From CAVSVP01 sp963731125 (GTDB taxonomy: Bacteria > Pseudomonadota > Gammaproteobacteria > Competibacterales > Competibacteraceae): 64,000 bases of DNA. The number at the start of each line of letters is the position of its first letter. Position 1 is the first letter of the stretch. The stretch lies in NCBI GenBank assembly GCA_963731125.1, contig CAVSVP010000008.1, forward strand, positions 682,001 to 746,000, in the 5' to 3' direction. Below the pieces are notes generated by a model. That model was not told the origin of the DNA, searched no databases, and saw only the letters and a list, made by a program, of their open reading frames with translations. A program made the translations under genes and the position numbers. Shown piece by piece: positions 1 to 7,562 of the stretch.

Positions 1-19
1 ATCATCGGGAGGGCATCCT

Positions 20-559
20 ATGACGCTTCGCGATCAATTGCTAAAAGCAGGCTTAGTTTCGCAAGAAAAGGCAAAGAAGGTCGATTCGCAATCCCGAAAG
101 CAAACCCATCAGTTGAAAAAAAACAAAACGCTGGCCGCTACCGAAGCGGCTCGCCAGGCGCAAGAGCAGCGTCGTTTGGACGCGGAACTGGAACACAAAC
201 GCCAGCGTGATCGGCAGCTCAACCTTGAGCGTGAAGAGCAGAAGCGGCGTAAGGAAACTGCCGCACGTGCGCGTCAGCTTATCGACAGTAATCGGTTAAA
301 CGATAGCAGCGCAGATATCCGTTATAATTTTTTGGTCGATGAGCGCTATATTCGCAGTGTCTGGGTGACTCACCAACAGCAGAAGCAATTGGCCAGAGGA
401 AGCCTTGGCATTGTCCGCAACGAGGACGATGTCTATGACTTTCCTCTGGTTCCCCGGGAAACCGCGCTTAAGCTGGGCCAACTTTGTCCAGACCGGGTGT
501 TGCTCTTACACCTTGAAAACCAGGATCTCGACATAAATGAGGAGGCGGAGAAATTCTAA
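20..559 (+). CDS. DUF2058 family protein (YaiL-like)
   Basis: A 179-residue protein opening with MTLRDQLLKAGLV, the usual start of the DUF2058 family (E. coli YaiL type). Residues 15-95 are very rich in Lys, Arg, Gln and Glu and should form a long charged helix. The C-terminal 80 residues form the compact conserved part, with YNFLVDERYIRSVWV. Family members are described as nucleoid or polynucleotide-associated proteins, but the exact role is not known. A GGGAGG Shine-Dalgarno lies just upstream of the ATG. The length is normal and nothing looks broken. Confidence 0.88.
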   Translation: MTLRDQLLKAGLVSQEKAKKVDSQSRKQTHQLKKNKTLAATEAARQAQEQRRLDAELEHKRQRDRQLNLEREEQKRRKETAARARQLIDSNRLNDSSADIRYNFLVDERYIRSVWVTHQQQKQLARGSLGIVRNEDDVYDFPLVPRETALKLGQLCPDRVLLLHLENQDLDINEEAEKF

Positions 560-773
560 ATTATCTGTTATGTGTTTGGTGCTCGTGGTTGCACCCTGCA
601 ACCAGCCAGATGCTTTGACTAAGGACTGTACACGAAAAAACATCCCGATTTAACCTTTCCGTAGCCTGGATGGAGCGCAACGAAATCCGGGATTTGAATT
701 GTAAGCGAAGCAATTATTTGTATGATCCTAAGCAAAACTGTCAGGAATCCGTTTTCCCTAAGAAAAGTCGTAT

Positions 774-1493
774 ATGTTCTCGAAAACAAGGAAGGCTTCG
801 TTACCATCCGGTAACACGACAAGGAGTGCAGGGCACTCTGCGCCAACGAAACAACACCTCACCAGTGGGCACCGTGTGCGACAGCGTCGCCACTGGAGTC
901 GGCGTAGTAGGCTGTTGCTAGGCACGTTGGTGCTAGTGTGTATTGCCGACTTTTTTTTGGTATTGTTTGGCGGTTTGCACATTTACCGCCTGCGCCAGGC
1001 TAATAAGACGTTACGAGTATCCCTTCGCCAGAGCGAGCAGGAGCTAAAGCAAATTCGACCCGAAATAGAAAAAATGCGCCTGGAAATCGAAGCGTTGCTG
1101 CAAGGGCGATTCCCGTATTTCAAAAAATTTGAATATGACAAAGTGTTGGCGTTAGACGATGGTTATCTGAAAAATATCATCTTTACTCATATCCATGAAA
1201 AAGGGCGGAAGGGATGGGAATCCAAGGTGGTTATGCAAAACCATAATGAGGTTTTTACTGTGAAACCCGCTTTTAAACTCTTTTTTTTCGATGCAAGCGG
1301 TATTCAAATCGGCGTTGTCAACGTTGGCGGCCGACGCTCCACACCAGCACAGAAAATTGAGCCTTTAGGCCCTGGCGAAATCCGGTCACATTCCGCTACG
1401 TTAATGTTCTCAGAAGAGTTTGAAAAACCAGCCTATTTTCGGATTAAGCGGAAACCAACAGAAATTGATAAAATGGTCGGCACCGAAGAATAG
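774..1493 (+). CDS. Membrane-anchored coiled-coil protein, unknown function
   Basis: 239 residues. A basic, Arg-rich cytoplasmic N-terminus (1-46) is followed by one hydrophobic segment (about 47-71), a charged helix likely to be a short coiled coil (about 74-110), and a soluble domain of about 125 residues outside the membrane. The positive-inside rule predicts a type II anchor with the C-terminal domain in the periplasm. I recognise no family. Codon use is AT-richer than downstream genes. The ATG at 774 has only a weak ribosome site, so the start is tentative. Confidence 0.6.
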   Translation: MFSKTRKASLPSGNTTRSAGHSAPTKQHLTSGHRVRQRRHWSRRSRLLLGTLVLVCIADFFLVLFGGLHIYRLRQANKTLRVSLRQSEQELKQIRPEIEKMRLEIEALLQGRFPYFKKFEYDKVLALDDGYLKNIIFTHIHEKGRKGWESKVVMQNHNEVFTVKPAFKLFFFDASGIQIGVVNVGGRRSTPAQKIEPLGPGEIRSHSATLMFSEEFEKPAYFRIKRKPTEIDKMVGTEE

Positions 1494-1703
1494 GACCTAA
1501 CTGTTTTCCCCAAACCTAGCTCTTCTGCATCCGCCTTGCCTTCATCGAGTAAGTTCATGATTTGGATATTTTATATTATGATTATTATATCATCATATTT
1601 TGCTTTAAAACACCCCCGCATAAACCCCAACCGAAACCTTTCCCCAAAAACACAGCAGTATTATTCTCATATCTCGCTAAACTTTAACGAACAAAGCAAG
1701 TAA
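1494..1703. other. AT-rich intergenic stretch
   Basis: About 210 bases between the anchored coiled-coil gene and the HPr-like gene. The part around 1556-1610 is strongly AT-rich (runs such as TATTTTATATTATGATTATT). It is a plausible promoter region for the downstream gene, but I cannot fix -35 and -10 boxes. No gene is visible. Confidence 0.4.
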
Positions 1704-1724
1704 TTGACGTGGATAAACAAACCG

Positions 1725-3293
1725 ATGGCAACCCCGCGCATGGTTTTTGACACAACAATTGACGATAAAATTTTCCATGGTCTAATCGCTGACCGTGCTC
1801 AATTATTGCTCAGCATGGCTCGTTACCTGTTAGTAGAGCAAGCTTCATATAAAACGTTTATGACGCGTCCGCTGCTGGGCGATTTATCATCGCAGGCGGC
1901 CCAACTTGAAGAACTGCTGGACGCTTACGGAGCGAGAAACAATCAGCACTGGTGCCAATTTCGAGCATTGACGGCGGCACTCAAATTATTTGCTAGTGTC
2001 GGATACAAACTGCGGCATTTGCAACACGTACTACCAACTTATCGCTTGCTACAAATTGACCAGCATTTTACCCTGGCTACCGATCAGGCCCTTCAGTTTA
2101 CAAGCGGTGTGCTGCGCACTGCGGCTACCCATACCCTGGAGCAGGCAACGCAGCTGGCACTAAGCAGCACTACCGCCGACCGGTGGACGCAACGTTTTAG
2201 CTACCTTGAGCAGCTACCTAGGGGCTGCTTACCACAAAACCGCGCCACGCGGCAAATCAACACCGCCTCGGCTACGGTTACGCACTTGGCAACCGCCTTT
2301 CTCAATTTGGCTGCGGAGAGTGAGCTACTCAACAGGGTGGCGCAACTAAAACCCGAGGAATATTCAGCGAGTTTTCCTGATCCCGTCAGCGAAGAAAATC
2401 TTCGTTACTTAAAATATCGTTTCCATAATCTGCAATCCCTCTACGATACTTATGTCTCTGAGACAGTGGTTGAACATTTGGATGATGATTTGCCCGTGCT
2501 GCGAGGGCATATCAGCGTTATCTTTCATCTCCTGGAAATCGCCACCGAGCTGGCTCACTACCATGAACGACACGTTGATAGCCAAACCGGCGACACGGCA
2601 CTGCGACACTGCCCGGTGGTGGAACCCGGAGCACTCCTGGAAATCCTGATGACCTATGCCATTACCTACGCCAGCCTTTATCTGGCCTGCGGAAAGCGGT
2701 TGTGTCATGAAATGCTGAAACGCTATGCCGAAGTAGGGCGAATTAAGGCAGCCGTACCCCATTACCGAGGTTTCCACGTACGCCCGGCGACACTGGTAGC
2801 TAAAATCGCCTTACACTATGGGAGTGAGGTGCACATGGAACTGGACGACGAATCCTATGACGCCAGTTCTCCCCTGGATCTTTTTCGCGCTAATGAAAAA
2901 ATCAATGCACAAAAAAGACGCTGGCTGGCTTCTGAAATCGCCCAACTGACCCTCCAGCGGCAGAACCCTTTCAGTCAAACCCAGTTCAAAGCTACGGTGA
3001 TGGACGTGGTGTTCAGGTTGGCCGAGCAAGGGAAACTGATTATCTATGAACAGCCTGTTCCGTTAGGGCCCGAGTTTAGCCCGGAAGCCGACTTGTTAGA
3101 GCAGATTACCAGCGCTATCGCGCGTCTGCAGGCGGTCGGCAAAATTGATATTAAACTGGATCTGACCATTACCTTTGTAGGTGACAAACGCGTTCTGGTG
3201 GATATCGAGATTCTGGCGCACCATGGTTATGGCGAAGATAGCTTTGGCAATAATATTCCTTTACCGAAAGAGCTTGCCTATTTACGCCACTAA
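1725..3293 (+). CDS. Large protein with a C-terminal HPr-like phosphocarrier domain
   Basis: About 522 residues. The first 340 are mostly helical and match no family I can name. From about residue 345 there is an HPr-like fold with GFHVRPATLVAKIA, which lines up with the GxHARPA active-site motif of HPr. The phosphorylatable histidine would be His351. The region after it (SPLDLFRANE) replaces the usual HPr Ser46 segment, so HPr-kinase regulation is not indicated. About 90 further residues follow the domain. A TTG at 1704 is in frame upstream. I prefer the ATG at 1725, though neither has a strong ribosome site. No enzyme I or EII gene lies nearby, so a sugar-PTS role cannot be argued from context. 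Confidence 0.7.
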   Translation: MATPRMVFDTTIDDKIFHGLIADRAQLLLSMARYLLVEQASYKTFMTRPLLGDLSSQAAQLEELLDAYGARNNQHWCQFRALTAALKLFASVGYKLRHLQHVLPTYRLLQIDQHFTLATDQALQFTSGVLRTAATHTLEQATQLALSSTTADRWTQRFSYLEQLPRGCLPQNRATRQINTASATVTHLATAFLNLAAESELLNRVAQLKPEEYSASFPDPVSEENLRYLKYRFHNLQSLYDTYVSETVVEHLDDDLPVLRGHISVIFHLLEIATELAHYHERHVDSQTGDTALRHCPVVEPGALLEILMTYAITYASLYLACGKRLCHEMLKRYAEVGRIKAAVPHYRGFHVRPATLVAKIALHYGSEVHMELDDESYDASSPLDLFRANEKINAQKRRWLASEIAQLTLQRQNPFSQTQFKATVMDVVFRLAEQGKLIIYEQPVPLGPEFSPEADLLEQITSAIARLQAVGKIDIKLDLTITFVGDKRVLVDIEILAHHGYGEDSFGNNIPLPKELAYLRH

Positions 3294-3311
3294 CCGACAC
3301 CGCCGGCGCTG

Positions 3312-3791
3312 TTAAGGGGAACGTTGGTAAGTTCCGATGAGTTGAGTTTGCGCCAAGCAATGTTTCTGCATCGCTTGCTCTAGTGCTGCTTTCGTCGGTT
3401 GTCCCAGATCCGGTAGCAGAGCATCAAGGGCGTAAAGTTTAAAAAAATAACGATGCCGTCCGAGGGGAGGGCAGGGACCACCATAACCGGTGCGGCTCCA
3501 ATCATTGAGCCCTTCGCGGGCGCCTTCCGGCAGCTCTGTGGCGGCCACCCCCTCAGGTAAGCCGGTCGTATTTGGCGCAAGGTTATAAAGCACCCAATGT
3601 ATCCAAGTCATTTTGGGAGCGGCCGGGTCAGGCGCATCGGGATCGTCCACAATCAATGCCAAGCTTTGGGTACCCTGAGGCAGCGAAGTCCAACGCAATT
3701 CCGGAGACAGATCGGCGCCATCGCAGGTATAATGGGCCGGAATTTCGCCATTGTGCTGAAAATGCGGGGAGGTCAATGTCATTGTCATCAC
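3312..3791 (-). CDS. YbhB/YbcL family PEBP-like protein
   Basis: 159 residues of the phosphatidylethanolamine-binding / Raf kinase inhibitor-like family. Diagnostic pieces are CDGADLSPEL near residue 25, DDPDAPDP in the ligand-pocket loop, TWIHWVLYN, and GRHRYFFKLYAL near residue 115. No signal peptide is visible, so it is probably cytoplasmic. Bacterial members have no firmly established ligand. Its start codon overlaps the stop of the upstream J-domain gene by four bases, so the two are probably translationally coupled. Confidence 0.9.
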   Translation of the reverse strand: MMTMTLTSPHFQHNGEIPAHYTCDGADLSPELRWTSLPQGTQSLALIVDDPDAPDPAAPKMTWIHWVLYNLAPNTTGLPEGVAATELPEGAREGLNDWSRTGYGGPCPPLGRHRYFFKLYALDALLPDLGQPTKAALEQAMQKHCLAQTQLIGTYQRSP

Positions 3792-4537
3792 GCTTCTCCG
3801 TTACGGTTATGCAAAGTCTCGTTGAGCAATACCGCTTTTGCCTGATTAATGCGCGCGGCCAAATAGTTGGAACCACCATGATCGGGATGTACCCGCTGCA
3901 TCAGGCGGCGGTGGGCCGCTTTAATGGCTTCCACCGTAGCGCCTGGTGGCAACCCCAAAACCTCATAGGCTTCCTGGCGATCCATCGCCGTTGTGTGGGA
4001 AGTAGACTCCTGCCGATGGTGCCGGTATTCCCGCCAGTCTTGACCCTGGGTACGGTCTAAATAAGCCTCTAAAACCGCGGCGGACTGAGGATCCACTTGG
4101 CATTCTTGCCACAGGGTCAACAACTCTTCCAGCGTCAGCTGCCGCAATAAGCGACCCGAAAACCGGCCTATCAGCACCGTGCCCTCCATTACGCCGCTGG
4201 CGTGCTGCAGGGTCATACGCAGAAAACGAGTTTCCACTGTGGAGTTTGGGTGTCGCTTATCCGGTCCCGGGCTGGAGGAACTCGCGGCGCTGCGGGTGCC
4301 CGCCAGAGGACGCCACAACTGCTGCCAACGCTTAAGCAGCACCGGCAACACCGCCAGCAGTGGTACCGCCAACGCCGCTCCGCCGCGGGCAAACAACAAC
4401 AACAGCAGAACCGCCCCTATGGTCACTGCCGTCCAGCGCAACACTTGCGCCGTATGTGCTGGACCGACGCGCAATGACCAACGTACAAACAGGTACAAAA
4501 CGGCGGCCAAGCCCCACAATAGCAACAGCCATTGCAT
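3788..4537 (-). CDS. Membrane protein with C-terminal J domain (DnaJ-like)
   Basis: 249 residues. Two hydrophobic segments occupy about residues 2-20 and 36-64, a middle region of 110 residues follows, and the last 60 residues form a J domain with the HPD tripeptide in QRVHPDHGGSNYLAARINQAK. The HPD motif stimulates Hsp70 ATPase activity, so this should be a membrane-tethered DnaK co-chaperone, comparable in layout to TIM14 or bacterial membrane J-proteins. It lies 2 bases downstream of the VWA-like gene and overlaps the PEBP gene, which suggests one transcript. Confidence 0.85.
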   Translation of the reverse strand: MQWLLLLWGLAAVLYLFVRWSLRVGPAHTAQVLRWTAVTIGAVLLLLLFARGGAALAVPLLAVLPVLLKRWQQLWRPLAGTRSAASSSSPGPDKRHPNSTVETRFLRMTLQHASGVMEGTVLIGRFSGRLLRQLTLEELLTLWQECQVDPQSAAVLEAYLDRTQGQDWREYRHHRQESTSHTTAMDRQEAYEVLGLPPGATVEAIKAAHRRLMQRVHPDHGGSNYLAARINQAKAVLLNETLHNRNGEA

Positions 4538-4539
4538 AA

Positions 4540-5238
4540 TTATTTTCGCAACTGTTGAGTCAATCGCAACACCAGATCGCCTTCGCGCCGACCCAACGAC
4601 TCCAGCGCAGACCGGCCGCCGGCGACATAAACCGCCACCGCGTTTAGGAGTTTCTGCAACTGTTTCGCGCTACCTTGGTCAAAGGCGCAGTACGCGCCGT
4701 GGCTGAGCTGGGCAATTTGGCGAAAAGCCTGGGAGGCCACCGGGTTATTGCCTTCTTGAAACATGAACGCCGGCACGCCGAGAAGCCCCAACTGACCCGC
4801 CTGTGCGCACAGTTTGTCCACATTTTCCTCCATACAGTCACCGATAAACACCAGGGCATTAATGCGGTGCTTGTGGGTCTCGTTGACTACATGGGCCAGC
4901 ACCCGTTCCAGCTGGGTTAAACCTCCTGCACACGTCACTGAAACCATTTGGTTTAATAACTGCGACGCCTCACTCAGCCAGGGACTGGCCTTGAACTCGC
5001 CGAACCCACGGTACCACACCAATTGCAGATCGAGGCCTCCCAAACGCGCAGTCTCGGTAAACATTTCCGCTTGCAGCTGGCATGCCCGATCCCAGGTGGG
5101 CTGGCGGCTGGCCGTGGCATCCAAGGCAAAAATCAGTCGTCCGCGCGTCGCTCGGGCAACGGGAGTGGCTGCCGCCTTGTGCAAAAACTCCGCCACCTCG
5201 GCAGCCGAAGACGGTTTAGGTAATTTATCATGATTCAT
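4540..5238 (-). CDS. VWA-like domain protein
   Basis: About 232 residues from the MNHDKLPKPSS start. An upstream in-frame ATG at 5316 would add 26 residues that do not look conserved. RGRLIFALDATASRQPTW resembles a von Willebrand A metal-site strand (D-x-T-x-S in place of DxSxS), and NALVFIGDCMEENVDKL resembles the later Asp-containing strand. No signal peptide is present. It sits directly upstream of the J-domain gene in the same direction. The partner and function are unknown. A cytoplasmic protein-binding role fits the fold. Confidence 0.75.
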   Translation of the reverse strand: MNHDKLPKPSSAAEVAEFLHKAAATPVARATRGRLIFALDATASRQPTWDRACQLQAEMFTETARLGGLDLQLVWYRGFGEFKASPWLSEASQLLNQMVSVTCAGGLTQLERVLAHVVNETHKHRINALVFIGDCMEENVDKLCAQAGQLGLLGVPAFMFQEGNNPVASQAFRQIAQLSHGAYCAFDQGSAKQLQKLLNAVAVYVAGGRSALESLGRREGDLVLRLTQQLRK

Positions 5239-5413
5239 GGTAAGTCGATTAACCGATTGTCCTAACTCGCTACACTTACCTTTCAGACAGTCGCGCGGAC
5301 CGTGGTGTTCCGACAAAAAAGATCGTTAGCAGGAGTTTAGCAGAGCGTGGCAGCCGTGTAGACTGTGCACCTTGAGTGTCGTCTATCATCTGTCATCGCA
5401 ATAGGTATTTTTC

Positions 5414-5725
5414 ATGGCGAATCCGACCTTCAAGAAACATCTTTCCGAGCGCAGCACCTGGCTAAGAGGCCTCTATATGCTATTGTTTGCGTTTATCTAT
5501 AACGTGGCAGAAGTGGTCATGATCGCCGTAGCGCTGTTTCAGTTTATAATGAAGCTGCTCACCGGCAAAACTCATCCCCGCGTTGCCGCGTTCGCCCAAA
5601 GCTTATGTGTCTTTCTCTATCAGGTCTGGCAGTTTTTAACCTTTACCAGCGAAGCACTGCCGTTTCCTTTTGCGTCTTGGCCGGCGAGCGAGAGCCACCG
5701 TGATGTTACGCAACCGCCTTTGTGA
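5414..5725 (+). CDS. DUF4389 membrane protein
   Basis: 103 residues with the DUF4389 pattern: a short polar N-terminus with the sequence RSTWLRGLYMLLFAFIYNVA, a first membrane segment (about 20-42), a basic loop, and a second hydrophobic stretch (about 60-80) with the sequence FLYQVWQFLTFTSEALPFPF. The family has no known function. A GTATTT-rich leader precedes the ATG. The stop codon lies in the loop of the downstream hairpin. Confidence 0.85.
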   Translation: MANPTFKKHLSERSTWLRGLYMLLFAFIYNVAEVVMIAVALFQFIMKLLTGKTHPRVAAFAQSLCVFLYQVWQFLTFTSEALPFPFASWPASESHRDVTQPPL

Positions 5726-5735
5726 GGCGGTTGCG
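5709..5735 (+). terminator. Hairpin over the DUF4389 stop codon
   Basis: An 11-base stem (CGCAACCGCCT pairing with AGGCGGTTGCG) with a five-base loop that contains the TGA stop. No T-run follows on the plus strand, so it is either a weak terminator or an mRNA-end stabiliser. Confidence 0.5.
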
Positions 5736-5806
5736 AGACGTACGATCAAAAAGAAGCAAGTTCGTATAATGACTATTATGTTAAATAACCGAGAAATGGC
5801 TGGGTC

Positions 5807-7033
5807 TTACTCCCAGCTGCTCAGTAGCTCCTGGTAGAACGCCAGGGTTTGCCGTGCGACACTGATCCAGCTGAAGTATTGCTCCACGCGCTCGCGGGAT
5901 TTAATTCCCATAGCGCGCAGACGTGCCGGCTCAGCGAGAAGCGTATTAACGTTTTGCGCCAAATCGTAAGAAAACTGCGCGGGATCCCGTGGTTCGAAAT
6001 TATTCGCGCTAACCGGTGCAAAGGGTACTAACAGTCCCGTTTCGTTATTGACGATAATTTCCGGAATACCACCCACTGCGGCGGCAACGACGGGCGTTTC
6101 ACAAGCCATGGCCTCCAGATTAATAATCCCGAAAGGTTCATAGACCGATGGGCAAACGAATACGGCGGCGTGACTGTACAACGTAACGATATCGCGCTTT
6201 GGCACGATGCGTGAAATCCAAATGATCTCATTGGGACTCTCAGTCCGTGCCTGTTCGACTTTCTCGGCCATTTCTTTGCCGATCTCTTCCGTGTCGGGGG
6301 CGCCCGCACAAAGAACCACTTGGGTACCTGCACGGATGTGCTTTATCGCATTGACGAGATGAATAATCCCTTTTTGGCGGGTAATTCTGCCTACGAAAAG
6401 CACAAACGGTTTATCTGGATTAATTCGATAAGAAAGTAAAATATCCGGGTCCGGTGAGTGTTGATATTCTTTTAAGTCGATGCCATTGTAAATTACCCGG
6501 GTTTTTTCATAAGGCACCTCATAGAGCGTGTGAACATCGGCTTTCATGGACTCTGAAACCGCCACCACGCCATCGGCATTTTGATAAGCCGTTTTTTCTA
6601 TCCACGAACTGGCACCATAAGCCGTTCCCAGCTGTTCCACCTTCCAGGGCCGATGCGGCTCTAACGAATGGGTCGTAAGCACCAGCCGCGCACCCACCAG
6701 CTGTTTCAATAAGCAGCCTGCCAGATGTGAGTACCAGGTATGGCAGTGAACGATGTCCGTTCCCTCTACGGCGCCCGCCATAACCACATTGCGAATCAGC
6801 GTATCCAGAAACTTACGATGCCGCGCATCCTGAAAGGGTGCTTGAAACTCCGGCTCAATACCCTCTATCGACAAATTGTCCCAGCGTTCCCGTTGGTTAC
6901 CGAAACACAGTACTCTTACGCTATGTTTCTGGTCCTCAAGGCGAGCCAGCTCCCGTGTCAGGTACTCCACGTGAACCCCGGCGCCGCCGTAGATATAGGG
7001 AGGATATTCATTGGTTAGCATTGTGATTCTCAT
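5807..7033 (-). CDS. glgA: Glycogen synthase / maltose-1-phosphate synthase, GT4 type
   Basis: 408 residues, a GT-B glycosyltransferase of family 4 of the corynebacterial GlgA/GlgM type rather than the 470-480-residue classical GT5 GlgA. It opens with MRITMLTNEYPPYIYGGAGVHVEYL (N-terminal GG loop), then HCHTWYSHLAG, FVGRITRQKGI at the start of the second Rossmann domain, and EPFGIINLEA carrying the E-x7-E pair that binds the sugar nucleotide. It should transfer glucose from ADP-glucose to glycogen or, as in mycobacteria, to glucose-1-phosphate. The phosphorylase gene lies 530 bases upstream on the same strand, so synthesis and breakdown of glycogen are encoded side by side. Confidence 0.88.
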   Translation of the reverse strand: MRITMLTNEYPPYIYGGAGVHVEYLTRELARLEDQKHSVRVLCFGNQRERWDNLSIEGIEPEFQAPFQDARHRKFLDTLIRNVVMAGAVEGTDIVHCHTWYSHLAGCLLKQLVGARLVLTTHSLEPHRPWKVEQLGTAYGASSWIEKTAYQNADGVVAVSESMKADVHTLYEVPYEKTRVIYNGIDLKEYQHSPDPDILLSYRINPDKPFVLFVGRITRQKGIIHLVNAIKHIRAGTQVVLCAGAPDTEEIGKEMAEKVEQARTESPNEIIWISRIVPKRDIVTLYSHAAVFVCPSVYEPFGIINLEAMACETPVVAAAVGGIPEIIVNNETGLLVPFAPVSANNFEPRDPAQFSYDLAQNVNTLLAEPARLRAMGIKSRERVEQYFSWISVARQTLAFYQELLSSWE

Positions 7034-7364
7034 GCATTGACTCCAGGCTTACGGGAGTGTGCATTCTTAACCGAGAATGCACCTCCAACGAGATGGACCC
7101 TACCGTTTTAACAACGTCCGCTGCCATACACGGAGCCACCGTTTTCCTCCTATGGTAAGTCATCGGCCCCGCTCCCCGGTGGGTGGCGACCTAGCGAACT
7201 TGATGATGTTCCATTCCTAACATTTCGAGGGTTACCAGAACGACACCTTTATCAAAAATATAGAAGCGTTTAGCGTCTTTCTCTACATTCTCGCCAATCA
7301 CCGGTTGCGGGAGGCAGCACGCAACCTTAGCCGATAATGACTCGGTTAAGCCGGTAATGACGGC

Positions 7365-7538
7365 CTGCGCGCCCTACTCGTCTATGCGGAAGATAAGAAA
7401 ACCCGACACCGGATTCAGGCCAACGGCATGGCCGAAACGTTCAGCTGGAAGGATAGCGCAGCATGTTACCGGTAGGTCTATGAGCGGGCTGCCACAGCCT
7501 TGACGGCAATGATGGCCACGCCCCCCAGGGTAAGTTAA
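7365..7538 (+). pseudogene. Relic of the C-terminus of a classical GlgA
   Basis: Read on the plus strand, this stretch gives LRALLVYAEDKKTRHRIQ, then ANGMAETFSWKDSAACYR, a TAG, and VYERAATALTAMM. This is the shape of the C-terminal helix region of GT5 glycogen synthases (Arg-x-NGMAxDFSW, then AAxxYxxLYxRA). There is no open frame upstream and there is an internal TAG, so it is a decayed fragment. It lies on the opposite strand to the surviving GT4 synthase and phosphorylase. Confidence 0.6.
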
Positions 7539-7562
7539 CCGTAAGCGGTGCCGCCGACGGCA

